Shown here one piece after another: positions 25,792 through 34,682 of a DNA stretch of 64,000 bases (its first letter is position 1; every line of letters starts with the position of its first letter). Source of the stretch: Micromonospora halophytica (lineage in GTDB: Bacteria; Actinomycetota; Actinomycetes; Mycobacteriales; Micromonosporaceae); assembly GCF_900090245.1 (NCBI RefSeq), contig NZ_FMDN01000014.1:1-64000 (forward strand), given 5' to 3'. A program made the translations under genes and the position numbers. Under the pieces are notes generated by a model. The model ran no database searches. It was not told the DNA's origin and worked only from the letters and a program-made list of their open reading frames with translations.

Positions 25792-26377
25792 GCGCGTGCG
25801 ACGAACCCGCCACTTCTCACCGCTGCGACCGGCCCAACCCCGGTACGGGGAGACCCGCCGTGGCCGCTGCCAAGCGGGCCTAACGGATCTCCCACGGATC
25901 TGACAGCGGCGCCGACGGGGTGTTGATTCGGCAGCTGTGAGATTCCGCGCCGACGCCGACGGCGAGGCCCGCCACCAGCGGCATGATCGTCGGACAGGCC
26001 GCTGACCAGGGCTGTCAGAGGCCTGTGAGGTCGTGTCGGAGCGCCGTGGGATCGGCAGGTGTTCGCCACAGCTCACAAACGCCGGTTTGAGGGTGCGGAA
26101 TTCCTCCGACGCCACCACGGCGTCACGCAAGGGGTTGATTCCGCCCGCCGCCGGGCCGGGAGGCCGGGTCGGCACGGGACCGGGTGCCTCGGGTGCCGCG
26201 CCACGTTGATGCGCTGACACCTCATCGATCATCGCCAACCCGAACGGGAGGACGAGCTCCTCCCGAGGTTCACCCCGGTTCCCGGCCGACGTGTCTTTCC
26301 CGAGCCCGGCGGCGGCTATCCGCCCACCGTTTCGACGAATCGCCCCGGCGCGAGCCGGGGCGGGAGGTGCAGCCATC
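25792..26377. promoter_or_regulatory. regulatory region upstream of the T4SS operon
   Basis: Nearly 590 bases without a gene. It holds the right copy of the 54-bp inverted repeat, CTGACA/TGTCAG motifs at 25900, 26013 and 26214, and CTGTGAG-type words near 25938 and 26023. ATCTCCCACGGATCTGACAGCGG near 25888 echoes a similar string near 24083. GGGAGGTG precedes the pilin ATG. The T4SS promoter and possibly oriT are expected here. Confidence 0.55.
26042..26095 (-). repeat. 54-bp inverted repeat, right copy
   Basis: Reverse-complement partner of 24029-24082 (51/54 identical). It lies about 280 bases upstream of the T4SS pilin gene. The two copies point toward each other around the sigma-like gene, a layout that fits a shared operator for the methyltransferase and T4SS operons or an invertible or origin-like segment. 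Confidence 0.9.
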
Positions 26378-26791
26378 ATGTTCCGCCCGCTGTTGGCACG
26401 TTCCCGTGCCCTGACCACCGCCCTCTCCCACGCACCGATGACGACCCGCGCGCTTCGCCTCGTCGCCCGGGTCGCCGCACCCGCCGCGGCTGTCCTCGGG
26501 ATGCTGACCGTGCCCGCCGCCGCTTACGCCGACCCCGGCGGCCCGGTCGTCTTGGCCGCCAACGACCTGCCCACCGTCATCGCCAACCTGCAGACCTGGG
26601 TGATGGGCATCCTGGCCGCCGTCGCCACCCTGTTCCTGGTCCTAGCCGGCGTGTACTGGGCCACCGCCGGCGGCGACCCGGCCCAGGTCGACAAGGCCAA
26701 GGGCGCACTGAAGAACGCCCTGATCGGCTATGGCCTGGCCGTGCTCGCGCCCATCCTGCTGGAGGTCGTCCAGGGAATCGTCGGAGGCTGA
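26378..26791 (+). CDS. T4SS pilin-like (VirB2/TrbC-type) protein
   Basis: 137 residues from the ATG at 26378, after GGGAGGTG. A long signal sequence (to about 50, ending PAAAYADP) precedes a mature part with two hydrophobic segments: WVMGILAAVATLFLVLAGVYWATAG and NALIGYGLAVLAPILLEVVQGIVGG. The GGDPAQVDKAKGALKNAL loop between them is typical of T4SS pilins of Gram-positive elements. It is the first gene of the T4SS operon, three bases before the VirB6-like gene. Confidence 0.85.
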   Translation: MFRPLLARSRALTTALSHAPMTTRALRLVARVAAPAAAVLGMLTVPAAAYADPGGPVVLAANDLPTVIANLQTWVMGILAAVATLFLVLAGVYWATAGGDPAQVDKAKGALKNALIGYGLAVLAPILLEVVQGIVGG

Positions 26792-26793
26792 CG

Positions 26794-27708
26794 ATGGCCT
26801 GGGCGCTCAACCAGATTCTCGACTGGTTCGCCGGCCTGCTGCTGGACTGTCTGAACGGGCTCATCACCGCGATCACCCGCGCGCTGTTGATCACCCCGGA
26901 CGTGACCAGCCTGCCGCAGGTGCAGGCGCTGACCGGGCGGTCGATCTGGGTCGTCGACACAGTCTTCGTCCTGGTGTTCGTCGCCGCCGGTGTCCTGACC
27001 ATGGTCGCCGGCGGCGACGAACGCGCCCGCTACACCGCCAAGGATCTCCTGCCGCGGTGCGTTGTCGGGTTCGTCACCGCCCACTTCTCCCAACTGATCG
27101 CCGGCAAGCTCATCGAGTTCGCCAACGCGTTCACCACCGCACTGACCGCGCAGGACTTCAACGGCGACGGGGCCCTCGACGCCGTCAAGACCCACCTGAT
27201 GGCCGCGCGTGACCAGACCGCCGGTCTGCTGTTCGTCGTCTGCCTGGCGATCATCGTGTTCCTGCTCGCCGCCACCGCCTGCAGTGTGATTGTCCGCTTC
27301 GCGGTCGCGTTGGTGCTCACTGCGGTCGCACCGATCGCGTTGGCGTGCCACGCCCTGCCGCAGACCGACCCGGTCGCCCGCATGTGGTGGCGGTCGTACG
27401 TCGCCATGCTGGCCATCCCGGTGGTGCAGGCGTTCGTGCTGTTCGCCGGCCAGTGGATGCTGCTGGACACCAGCACCATGCTGCCGCTGCTTGGCCTGCC
27501 GGTCGAACCGGGTGGTGTGCTCAACCTGTTCGTCGTGATGGTCCTGCTGTGGACCACGGTCAAGGTGCCGGGTCTGATGCGCCGCTACGCCACCAGCGGC
27601 GCAGGCGGGCGTGGCGGCAACGCGTTCGGCGCGGTCGTGCGGGTCGTCGTGGTGCAGCAACTCACCCGTGGGCTGCGCATTCCCGGCCTTGGGGCGGTGC
27701 GCCGATGA
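26794..27708 (+). CDS. T4SS multi-spanning channel protein (VirB6/TrbL-like)
   Basis: 304 residues with about six membrane segments, starting right after the pilin stop. A hydrophilic loop (about 100-145) carries the acidic FNGDGALDAVKTHLMAARDQTAG. The C-terminal end is a short basic cytoplasmic tail (RRYATSGAGGRGG.. RGLRIPGLGAVRR). Position between pilin and PrgI and its topology fit the inner channel component. Stop and next ATG overlap (ATGA). Confidence 0.8.
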   Translation: MAWALNQILDWFAGLLLDCLNGLITAITRALLITPDVTSLPQVQALTGRSIWVVDTVFVLVFVAAGVLTMVAGGDERARYTAKDLLPRCVVGFVTAHFSQLIAGKLIEFANAFTTALTAQDFNGDGALDAVKTHLMAARDQTAGLLFVVCLAIIVFLLAATACSVIVRFAVALVLTAVAPIALACHALPQTDPVARMWWRSYVAMLAIPVVQAFVLFAGQWMLLDTSTMLPLLGLPVEPGGVLNLFVVMVLLWTTVKVPGLMRRYATSGAGGRGGNAFGAVVRVVVVQQLTRGLRIPGLGAVRR

Positions 27709-28667
27709 GCCGCGACCGGCGCGACGAACAGGCCGTCACCGCCCGCATGCCCGCCGACGTGGACGCGCCGGACAAGGTGCTCTACGGGCTGACGTTCCGG
27801 CAACTGGCGATCTTGGCGGTGGCCGCCGTCGTCTTCTACGGCGGCTGGAAGGCCCTGCACACCGTCGTGCCCGCGCCGGTGCTGCTCGGCGCAGCCGTCG
27901 TCCTCGGCGGCCTGGTGTTCGGCCTCGCTGTCGGCCGCCGCGACGGACTGCCCATGGACATCTGGCTGGCCTCCGCGGTGCGCCACGTCCGGGCGCCACG
28001 CGCGTTGTCCACCACCGACACCACCGCGAGGACACCCGACTGGGTGCAGGCCCCGGCGGCGAAGGTGATGCTTCCGGCGCCGCTGAAACTGCCCGCCGAC
28101 GCCATCGACGAACACGGCGAGATCAGCCTCGGGGCGGTGAAGGCGGCGATGGTCGCGGCAACCAGCGTCAACCTCGCTCTGCGCACCGTCGACGAGCAGG
28201 CCGCCCTGGTCGACACCTTCGGCCGGTGGCTCAACAGCCTGTCCACGCCGACACAGATCGTCGTGTCGGCGCAGCCGGTCGACCTGCACTCCGCAGCCCG
28301 CACCCTCGCCCAGGCGGCGGAAGAGATGCCGCACCCGGCTCTCGCCGACGCGGCGGCCGACCACGCCCGGTTCCTCGACGACCTCGCCGAACGGCGGGAC
28401 CCACTGCGCCGGCAGGTCCTCATCGTCACCCGCACCAACAGCGGCGAGCGTGGCGAGCACGCCGCCCGACGCCGCGCCGACCAGACGGTCCGGTCGCTGT
28501 CCGGGCTGGGCGTCACCACCCGCGCCTTGGACGGCCACGCCACAACCACGGCCTTGGCCGCCGCGGCCGACCCTTACCGGCCGCCTCGCCCCGGCGGACT
28601 GGCCGCCCCGCACACCATCATCACCGCGCCTCCGGCGAGGAGGCCGCGCACGAGGAGGACATCGTGA
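27705..28667 (+). CDS. PrgI-family (VirB3-like) T4SS protein with C-terminal extension
   Basis: 320 residues. The first 100 (ARMPADVDAPDKVLYGLTFRQLAILAVA.. with two adjacent membrane helices) are a PrgI domain, the VirB3 counterpart of Gram-positive T4SSs, which anchors VirB4. The remaining 200 residues are soluble, with a VNLALRTVDEQAALVDTFGRWLNSLSTPTQIVVSAQPVDL segment resembling the N-terminal region of VirB4-like proteins, so part of VirB4 seems to have been transferred to this gene. It overlaps both neighbours by four bases. Confidence 0.85.
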   Translation: MSRDRRDEQAVTARMPADVDAPDKVLYGLTFRQLAILAVAAVVFYGGWKALHTVVPAPVLLGAAVVLGGLVFGLAVGRRDGLPMDIWLASAVRHVRAPRALSTTDTTARTPDWVQAPAAKVMLPAPLKLPADAIDEHGEISLGAVKAAMVAATSVNLALRTVDEQAALVDTFGRWLNSLSTPTQIVVSAQPVDLHSAARTLAQAAEEMPHPALADAAADHARFLDDLAERRDPLRRQVLIVTRTNSGERGEHAARRRADQTVRSLSGLGVTTRALDGHATTTALAAAADPYRPPRPGGLAAPHTIITAPPARRPRTRRTS

Positions 28668-30481
28668 TCTCCGCCAGGCGCCGACGCGCCCCGCACGACG
28701 ACAATCCAGGTGCCAGCCTGCCGTCGGCAGGACTGGCGGCGACGGTGGCGCCAGCCTCGGTGGAGGTGACGCCGCGGTTCCTGCGGGTCGGCGACGGCTA
28801 CGCCGCCACCCTGGTGGTGACCGGCTACCCGGCCGAGGTCGGGCCGGCGTGGCTGGAGCCGCTGCTGTCCTGGCCGGGCCGGCTGGACCTGGCCCTGCAC
28901 ATCGACCCGATCCCCGCGCCGGTGGCCGCATCGCGGCTGCGTAACCAGCGGGCCCGGTTCGAGTCGTCCCGGCGGGCGGACGAGCAGAGGGGCAAGCTGG
29001 CCGACCCGTACGTGGAGGCCGCCGCCGACGACGCGGCCGACCTCGCCGAACGCCTCGCCCGCGGGGCGGCGAAGCTGTTCCGCGTCGGCCTGTACCTGAC
29101 CGTGCACGCCCGCACCGAGGCCGAACTCCTCGACGCGTGCGCGCAGGTGAAGGCCGCCGCGGCCTCCACCCTGATCGAGGTGCAGCCCGCGACGTGGCGG
29201 CACCTTCCCGGCTGGACCACCACCCTGCCCTTGGCCACGGACAGCCTGCAGATGCGCCGCACCATGGACACCCAGGCCTTGGCCGCCGCGTTTCCTCTCG
29301 CGTCGGCGGACCTGCCCGCACCGCTGCCCGGCGACCCGGCCACCACCGGTGGGGTGCTGTACGGGGTCAACCCGGACTCCCAGGGCATCGTCTGGTGGGA
29401 CCGGTGGGCGCAGGAGAACCACAACAGCGTCGTCCTCGCCCGCTCCGGCGCCGGCAAGTCCTACTTCGTCAAGCTCGACGTGCTCCGCAACCTGTACCAG
29501 GGGGTGCAGGTCGCCGTCGTCGACCCCGAGGACGAGTACCTGCGCCTCGCCGACGCGGTCGGCGGCAGCATCGTGCGACTCGGCGCACCCGGCATGAAGA
29601 TCAACCCCCTGGATCTGCCGGCCGGGGACACCCGCCCGGACGTGCTCACCCGCCGCGGGCTGTTTCTGCACACCCTCATCTCGGTGCTGCTGGGGCAGCT
29701 GCCGCCGCCCGCCGAGCGCGCCGCCCTCGACCGGGCGATCCTCGCCGTCTACCGGCAGGCGGGCATCACCGCCGACCCGGCCACCCACCACCGGCCCGCG
29801 CCACTGCTGAAGGATCTGGTCGCGACACTGCGGGCCGACGACAATGCCGCCGCCCACGAGTTGGCCGCCCGGCTGGCACCGTGGGTGGCTGGCTCGTTCT
29901 CCGACCTGTTCGACTCACCGACCACGACCCGCCCGGACGGGCATTTGGTCGTCTGGAGCCTGCGGCACCTGCCGGACGAACTGCGCACCGTCGGCACGCT
30001 GCTCGCACTCGACTCGATCTGGCGGTCAGTAGACGCACCCGGTCGGGCCCATCTGACCACCCGCCGCCTCGTCGTGGTGGACGAGGCGTGGCTGCTGATG
30101 CGCGACGGTGAAGGCGCCCGGTTCCTGTTCAAGATGTCCAAGGCCGGCCGGAAGCGCAACGCTGGCCTGTCTGTCATCACCCAGGACGTCGCCGACGTGC
30201 TCGGCACCGACCTCGGCCAAGCCGTCGTGTCGAACGCGGCCACGCAGGTGCTGCTCAAGCAGGCCCCGCAGGCCATCGGCCAAGTCGCCGACGCGTTCGG
30301 CCTGACCGCCGGCGAACGGCGGATGCTGCTGTCGGCCCGCGTCGGGCACGGCCTGCTGATATCCGGCACGAACCGGACCGCGTTCGAGTCGATCTCCTCG
30401 CAGGCCGAACACCTTCTCGCGACCACGAAGCCGTCCGACCTCGCCGACCTCGACCCCGACGACGCAGAGGAGGATCTGTGA
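28664..30481 (+). CDS. virB4: T4SS ATPase VirB4
   Basis: 605 residues from the GTG at 28664, in the last codon of the previous gene and after GAGGAGGAC. Walker A SGAGKS lies near 262-267 and Walker B LVVVDEAWLLM near 468-478, followed by SVITQDVADVL, the usual VirB4 sensor region. It energises assembly and substrate transfer. It is shorter at its N-terminus than many VirB4 proteins, consistent with the extended PrgI protein upstream carrying that part. Stop and next GTG overlap. Confidence 0.93.
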   Translation: MISARRRRAPHDDNPGASLPSAGLAATVAPASVEVTPRFLRVGDGYAATLVVTGYPAEVGPAWLEPLLSWPGRLDLALHIDPIPAPVAASRLRNQRARFESSRRADEQRGKLADPYVEAAADDAADLAERLARGAAKLFRVGLYLTVHARTEAELLDACAQVKAAAASTLIEVQPATWRHLPGWTTTLPLATDSLQMRRTMDTQALAAAFPLASADLPAPLPGDPATTGGVLYGVNPDSQGIVWWDRWAQENHNSVVLARSGAGKSYFVKLDVLRNLYQGVQVAVVDPEDEYLRLADAVGGSIVRLGAPGMKINPLDLPAGDTRPDVLTRRGLFLHTLISVLLGQLPPPAERAALDRAILAVYRQAGITADPATHHRPAPLLKDLVATLRADDNAAAHELAARLAPWVAGSFSDLFDSPTTTRPDGHLVVWSLRHLPDELRTVGTLLALDSIWRSVDAPGRAHLTTRRLVVVDEAWLLMRDGEGARFLFKMSKAGRKRNAGLSVITQDVADVLGTDLGQAVVSNAATQVLLKQAPQAIGQVADAFGLTAGERRMLLSARVGHGLLISGTNRTAFESISSQAEHLLATTKPSDLADLDPDDAEEDL

Positions 30482-32988
30482 CACCACTGCCTGCCCTATC
30501 GCCGACGCCGGCGTCCGGCCCTTCCGGGCCGGGCGCCGGGGTCATTCCCCCGCCGAGCGCGCCCACGCGCTGGGTTCTGCACGCCGCGCAGTGGGCGGTG
30601 GACCGGCCGTGGCTACTCGGCGTCGCCGCCGCCCTGCTCGTCGCCTATGTCGCCGGGCGCAACCTGCTCGACGGGTGGCGGCACCGCCGCCACACCGACG
30701 GCGCCCGCCTCGTCACCGTCGCCCCACCGCCGGAGGTCGACCCGCACAGCGCCGCCGCGCTGTGGGCGAACCTGCACGGCACCCTCACCCCGTCCCGCCG
30801 ACGCCGGCTGCTCTACGGCAGCCCGCACGTGGTGTGGCAGTACACCTGGACCGGCCGCCAGCTCCTCATCTCCATCTGGGTGCCCGGCAGCGTGCCGCAC
30901 GGGGCGGTCGAGGCCGCCGTGCGGGCCGCCTGGCCCGGCGCCGCCTGCACCACCGACGACCAGGCACCACCGCCGATCCCACTGGACGTGCCGGCCGCCG
31001 TCGGCGGGCACCTGCTGCCGACCGCGGCCGAGTGGCTGCCGTTCGAAACCGACCACGACAACGACCCGCTTCGAGCACTCATGTCGGCCGGGTCGCAGCT
31101 CAAACCGGACGAGTACGCCTGCGTGCAGGTCCTCGCCCGCCCCGCCACCCCCCGCCGGGCCGCACGAGCCCGCCGCGCCGCCGGCCGGCTCCGCGACGGC
31201 AAGACCGCCGTACCGGCCATCAATCCCGCCGCCCCACTCCTGTGGCTCATCGAGGCGTTCCTACCTGGCCGCCCCACCACCCGCAGCGGCGGCCAGCCGG
31301 CCGGCCGCCGGGACCCCGGCGTGGAGCGAGACGTGCGGGCGATCCTCGACAAGACCGCCCACCCGCTATGGACGACCGGCATCCGCTACGCCATCGCGAA
31401 AAACAACCACCGCGGCGGGTCCCGGCCGGAGGCCAGGCTGCGCGGTGTCGCGGACGCGGTCGCCTCGTCGTTCGCCGTCTACGCCGGCCGCAACCGGCTC
31501 GCCCACCGGGCGCGTATGGCGCAACCGGTGGCCGTGCTGGCCACACGGCGGCTCGGATCCGGGTTCCTGGCCTCCACCCCCGAGCTGGCCGTCCTCGCCG
31601 CCCTGCCGCGGGATCTGGCCGTGCCGGGGCTGGACCGGGCGCGGGCGAAGTCCATGCCCGCCCCGGTGGCGGTGCCGACCGGCGGCCGCGGAATGAAGGT
31701 CCTCGGCGACGCCGAAGTCGGTGGCCACGCGGTGGCCCTGTCCGTCGCCGATGCGAGGTATCACATGCATGTGGTCGGATCGACGGGCTCCGGGAAGACG
31801 ACCCTGCTGGTCAACATGGCCGTCGAGGACATCACCGCCGGGCGGGGCACCGTGGTCATCGACCCGCACGGCGACATGGTCCTCGACATCCTCGACCGGC
31901 TCCCCGCCAGCGTCGCCGGCCGAGTGGTGCTGTTCGACCCCGACCAGCCCAACCCGCCCACCCTCAACCCGCTATCCGGGAACGACCCGGACCTGGTCGT
32001 CGACAACCTCGTCAGCATCTTCGGGAACATCTTCGCCAAGGCGTGGGGGCCGCGGATGGACGACGTCATGCGGGTGGCCTGCCTGACACTGCTGCGGCAC
32101 GCCAACGTCACCCTCCAACACATCCCACCCCTGCTCAACTCGGCGCAGTTCCGGTCGGCGATGACCGTTGGCCTGGACGATCCGGCCGGCCTGTCCGGGT
32201 TCTGGCAGTGGTACGACGACCTCAACCCCGCCCTGCGCTCACAGGTCATCGGCCCCGTCCTCGCGAGGTTGCGGGCGTTCCTACTGCGGGACTTCGTCAA
32301 GCGCACCATGCGCTACCCCCGTTCCAGCTTCGACATGGGCAAAGTCCTCGACGGTGGGGCGCTGCTGGTACGCATCCCAAAGGGGCAGTTGGGCGAGGAC
32401 ACCAGCAAGCTGCTCGGCTCCCTCGTTCTGGCGCAGGTCTGGCAGGCCGCGACCGCCCGCGCCGCCGTGCCGGCGGACAAACGCCGCGACGCCACGTTGA
32501 TCATCGACGAATGTCAGAACTTCCTCACCCTCGCCAACTCCCTCGACTCGATGTTGGCGGAGGCGCGGAAGTACCGGCTGTCGATGGTCCTCGCTCACCA
32601 GGACCTGGCACAGTTCCCGAAGGACCTCCTGGCAGCCGCGTCGGCGAACGCCCGCAACAAGCTGTACTTCTCCGTCGCCCCGGAGGACGCCCGCGTCCTG
32701 GCGAGGCACACCCTGCCCGAGCTCGATGAGCACGACCTGACGCACCTGGACGCCTACACCGCCGCCGGCCGCCTCGTCGTCGGCGGGCGGCAAACACCGG
32801 CGTTCACCCTCAAGACCCGCCCGCCGAAGCCGGTCGTGGGCGAGGCGACGGCAATCCGGCAGGCCGCCGCGCAGGCGGTGCCGGCGCAGGACACCAGCGC
32901 GATCGACGACCTCGTCGACCGGTTCTCGGCCCGCCCCGACGACAACCGCCGGTCCCGGGGCAAGAGCGGTCCGAAGGCGAACACCTGA
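30478..32988 (+). CDS. T4SS coupling protein-like ATPase (VirD4/TraD-type)
   Basis: 836 residues from the overlapping GTG. One N-terminal membrane segment (WLLGVAAALLVAYVAG, about 45-60) precedes a 350-residue soluble region. The motor domain has Walker A STGSGKTT (about 435-442), the HGDMVLDIL segment, and Walker B LIIDECQNFLTL near 673, followed by LSMVLAHQDLAQFP. It would bring the relaxase-DNA complex to the channel. The C-terminus is basic. It ends the five-gene coupled T4SS operon. Confidence 0.9.
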   Translation: MTPLPALSPTPASGPSGPGAGVIPPPSAPTRWVLHAAQWAVDRPWLLGVAAALLVAYVAGRNLLDGWRHRRHTDGARLVTVAPPPEVDPHSAAALWANLHGTLTPSRRRRLLYGSPHVVWQYTWTGRQLLISIWVPGSVPHGAVEAAVRAAWPGAACTTDDQAPPPIPLDVPAAVGGHLLPTAAEWLPFETDHDNDPLRALMSAGSQLKPDEYACVQVLARPATPRRAARARRAAGRLRDGKTAVPAINPAAPLLWLIEAFLPGRPTTRSGGQPAGRRDPGVERDVRAILDKTAHPLWTTGIRYAIAKNNHRGGSRPEARLRGVADAVASSFAVYAGRNRLAHRARMAQPVAVLATRRLGSGFLASTPELAVLAALPRDLAVPGLDRARAKSMPAPVAVPTGGRGMKVLGDAEVGGHAVALSVADARYHMHVVGSTGSGKTTLLVNMAVEDITAGRGTVVIDPHGDMVLDILDRLPASVAGRVVLFDPDQPNPPTLNPLSGNDPDLVVDNLVSIFGNIFAKAWGPRMDDVMRVACLTLLRHANVTLQHIPPLLNSAQFRSAMTVGLDDPAGLSGFWQWYDDLNPALRSQVIGPVLARLRAFLLRDFVKRTMRYPRSSFDMGKVLDGGALLVRIPKGQLGEDTSKLLGSLVLAQVWQAATARAAVPADKRRDATLIIDECQNFLTLANSLDSMLAEARKYRLSMVLAHQDLAQFPKDLLAAASANARNKLYFSVAPEDARVLARHTLPELDEHDLTHLDAYTAAGRLVVGGRQTPAFTLKTRPPKPVVGEATAIRQAAAQAVPAQDTSAIDDLVDRFSARPDDNRRSRGKSGPKANT

Positions 32989-33231
32989 ACGCCGCAGGAC
33001 GGTTGAAGCGAGATCGACAGATCGGTCGACCGAGGTCGACCGCGTCCCGGTCACCCCTTCCGTGAGGGCTTCACCAGCCCTTCACCACCGATCACCACAC
33101 CGCACTGACAGATCCGGCCGTCCGGGTCTGTCAGTGCCGCTCACCGGCCGTGTCCAGCCTCCGGTGACCACCTCACCGAACTCAGACACCCTCCCTCGGA
33201 GGGAACTCCTCTTCCGCTTGGAGCATCCACC
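32989..33231. promoter_or_regulatory. regulatory gap upstream of the replication-relaxation gene
   Basis: About 240 bases with a designed-looking site: CACTGACAGA (33103-33112) and its exact complement TCTGTCAGTG (33127-33136), 14 bases apart. The string CTGACAGATCCGGCCG at 33105 recurs exactly at 34364. It uses the same TGTCAG word as the cluster at 24.0-24.8 kb. GGAG precedes the GTG start. Confidence 0.65.
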
Positions 33232-34203
33232 GTGCCCACCAACAACTCCGAATCCCGCTCGGCTTCTGCCTCTTCCTCCGCCTCTTCGCCTGGTTCCCGT
33301 TCCTCGTCTCGTCTCGCTCGTCTTGACCGGCTTCGTCGCCTTACCGCCCGTGATCATCAGCTGCTGCGGTTGCTCGCCGAGCACTACGTGCTGTCCACCG
33401 ACCAGATCACCACGGCGCTGTTCTCGTCGCGTCGCTCGGCCCGGCTCCGACTCGCCCAGTTGCACCAGATGGAGGCGGTCAGCCGGTTCGTCGACGTCAC
33501 CACCGGCAGCGGCCAGTACCTCTACACCCTCGGACCGCTCGGCGCCGTGGTCCACCCCACCCAGTTCAACGACCCGAACCACGCCGACGCCCGCGCCCCA
33601 CGCACCAGCATCGACCGCACCGAACGCATCATCGGCAGCCGCCGCCTGCCCCACCTGCTCGGCACCAACCAGCTGTTCATCGACCTCATCAGCTACGCCC
33701 GCACCGACGAACACGCCCGGCTGTCGCGGTGGTGGTCCGAACAGCACACCACCGCCGCCTTCGCCGCCGCCTCCTACGCCGCCGGCAGCGGCACTGGTGT
33801 CCAGCCCGACGGGCACGGCATCTGGCACGCCGGAGGGCGCACCGTCGGGTTCTTCCTCGAACACGACAATGGCACCGAACCCCTCGGTACCGTGCTGCGG
33901 AAGCTGCGCGCCTACGAGCAGCTGGCCATCTACGGGCCTCGGTACCCGGTGCTGCTGCGCGTCCCCGGTCGCCGCCGCGAACAGCACCTCCTCGACGCCC
34001 TCGCCGGAGTGCCCACCGCCATGCCGGTCGCCACCGGCCTCCACGGCGAGCACCCCGCCGGGCCTGCCTGGACGCTGACCACCGACCCCGGGCCGCGACG
34101 CTGGCTGCACGAACTGCCCTCCGACCACGGCCCGGACAACCCGGCCACCAACCCGCACCGCTTCCGCGACACCGACCTCAGCGGCCCCGACCCGGAGCCC
34201 TGA
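33232..34203 (+). CDS. replication-relaxation family protein (possible relaxase accessory or relaxase)
   Basis: 323 residues from the GTG at 33232. After a Ser-rich tail, residues 30-90 (RLTARDHQLLRLLAEHYVLSTDQITTALFSSRRSARLRLAQLHQMEAV) form a winged helix. The rest (RLPHLLGTNQLFIDLISYAR..GRTVGFFLEHDNGTEPL..LRKLRAYEQL) matches the replication-relaxation family (PF13814), found on plasmids and conjugative elements. Family members are thought to act in plasmid replication or DNA relaxation. The EHDNGTEPL segment may contribute acidic residues. It follows the T4SS operon and so is the best local candidate for DNA processing at oriT. Confidence 0.8.
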   Translation: MPTNNSESRSASASSSASSPGSRSSSRLARLDRLRRLTARDHQLLRLLAEHYVLSTDQITTALFSSRRSARLRLAQLHQMEAVSRFVDVTTGSGQYLYTLGPLGAVVHPTQFNDPNHADARAPRTSIDRTERIIGSRRLPHLLGTNQLFIDLISYARTDEHARLSRWWSEQHTTAAFAAASYAAGSGTGVQPDGHGIWHAGGRTVGFFLEHDNGTEPLGTVLRKLRAYEQLAIYGPRYPVLLRVPGRRREQHLLDALAGVPTAMPVATGLHGEHPAGPAWTLTTDPGPRRWLHELPSDHGPDNPATNPHRFRDTDLSGPDPEP

Positions 34204-34682
34204 CATTCACCTTCAACGCACGCGGAGGGGAGCCGTCCACCGTCGTGGGCGGCTGTGAGACCGACCGGATCTCACAGTCCCGCCGTCCCTCACCCGCGGA
34301 ATCGAGCGGTCGTCTGACAGTGCAGGTCAACGGCACTACTGACGATCATGCCGGCGGCCGGCGCTGACAGATCCGGCCGCTACCTTCATCGGCACCACCT
34401 TCACCCATATATCGCTCCACCCGGTCCGGTCCCACCTCGGGAACCACCGCCGCACCTCACGGTGCGCTCCGCCCACCCGCCCTTGTCGGCCGGTCGGCGC
34501 CCGCGCCGCGCGGCGACCCCCAGGTCGCACCGCACCACCCGCACCACCCCGCACCATCCCGCTCCACCAGCAGCGACTCTGCTGCACCCGTCCCTGTTCG
34601 TCCCGTGAGTCGACCCATGTACCCGGTGGGCCGGCCACTTCCGCGCGCCCAACAGCGCGCCCAACCGAAGGAGGAACCCCTC
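34204..34682. promoter_or_regulatory. non-coding region with CTGACAG and CTGTGAGA motifs
   Basis: About 480 bases without a supported gene. CTGTGAGA (34253-34260) and its complement TCTCACAG (34270-34277) form an inverted repeat. CTGACAG occurs at 34314 and 34364, the latter inside CTGACAGATCCGGCCG shared with 33105. GAAGGAGGAA precedes the next ATG. A promoter region for the long array of single genes is likely. Confidence 0.55.

Noticed and set aside
27585..29321. Minus-strand frames opposite PrgI/VirB4
   Set aside because: Shadows caused by GC-rich codons; the plus strand carries intact Walker motifs and overlapping starts.
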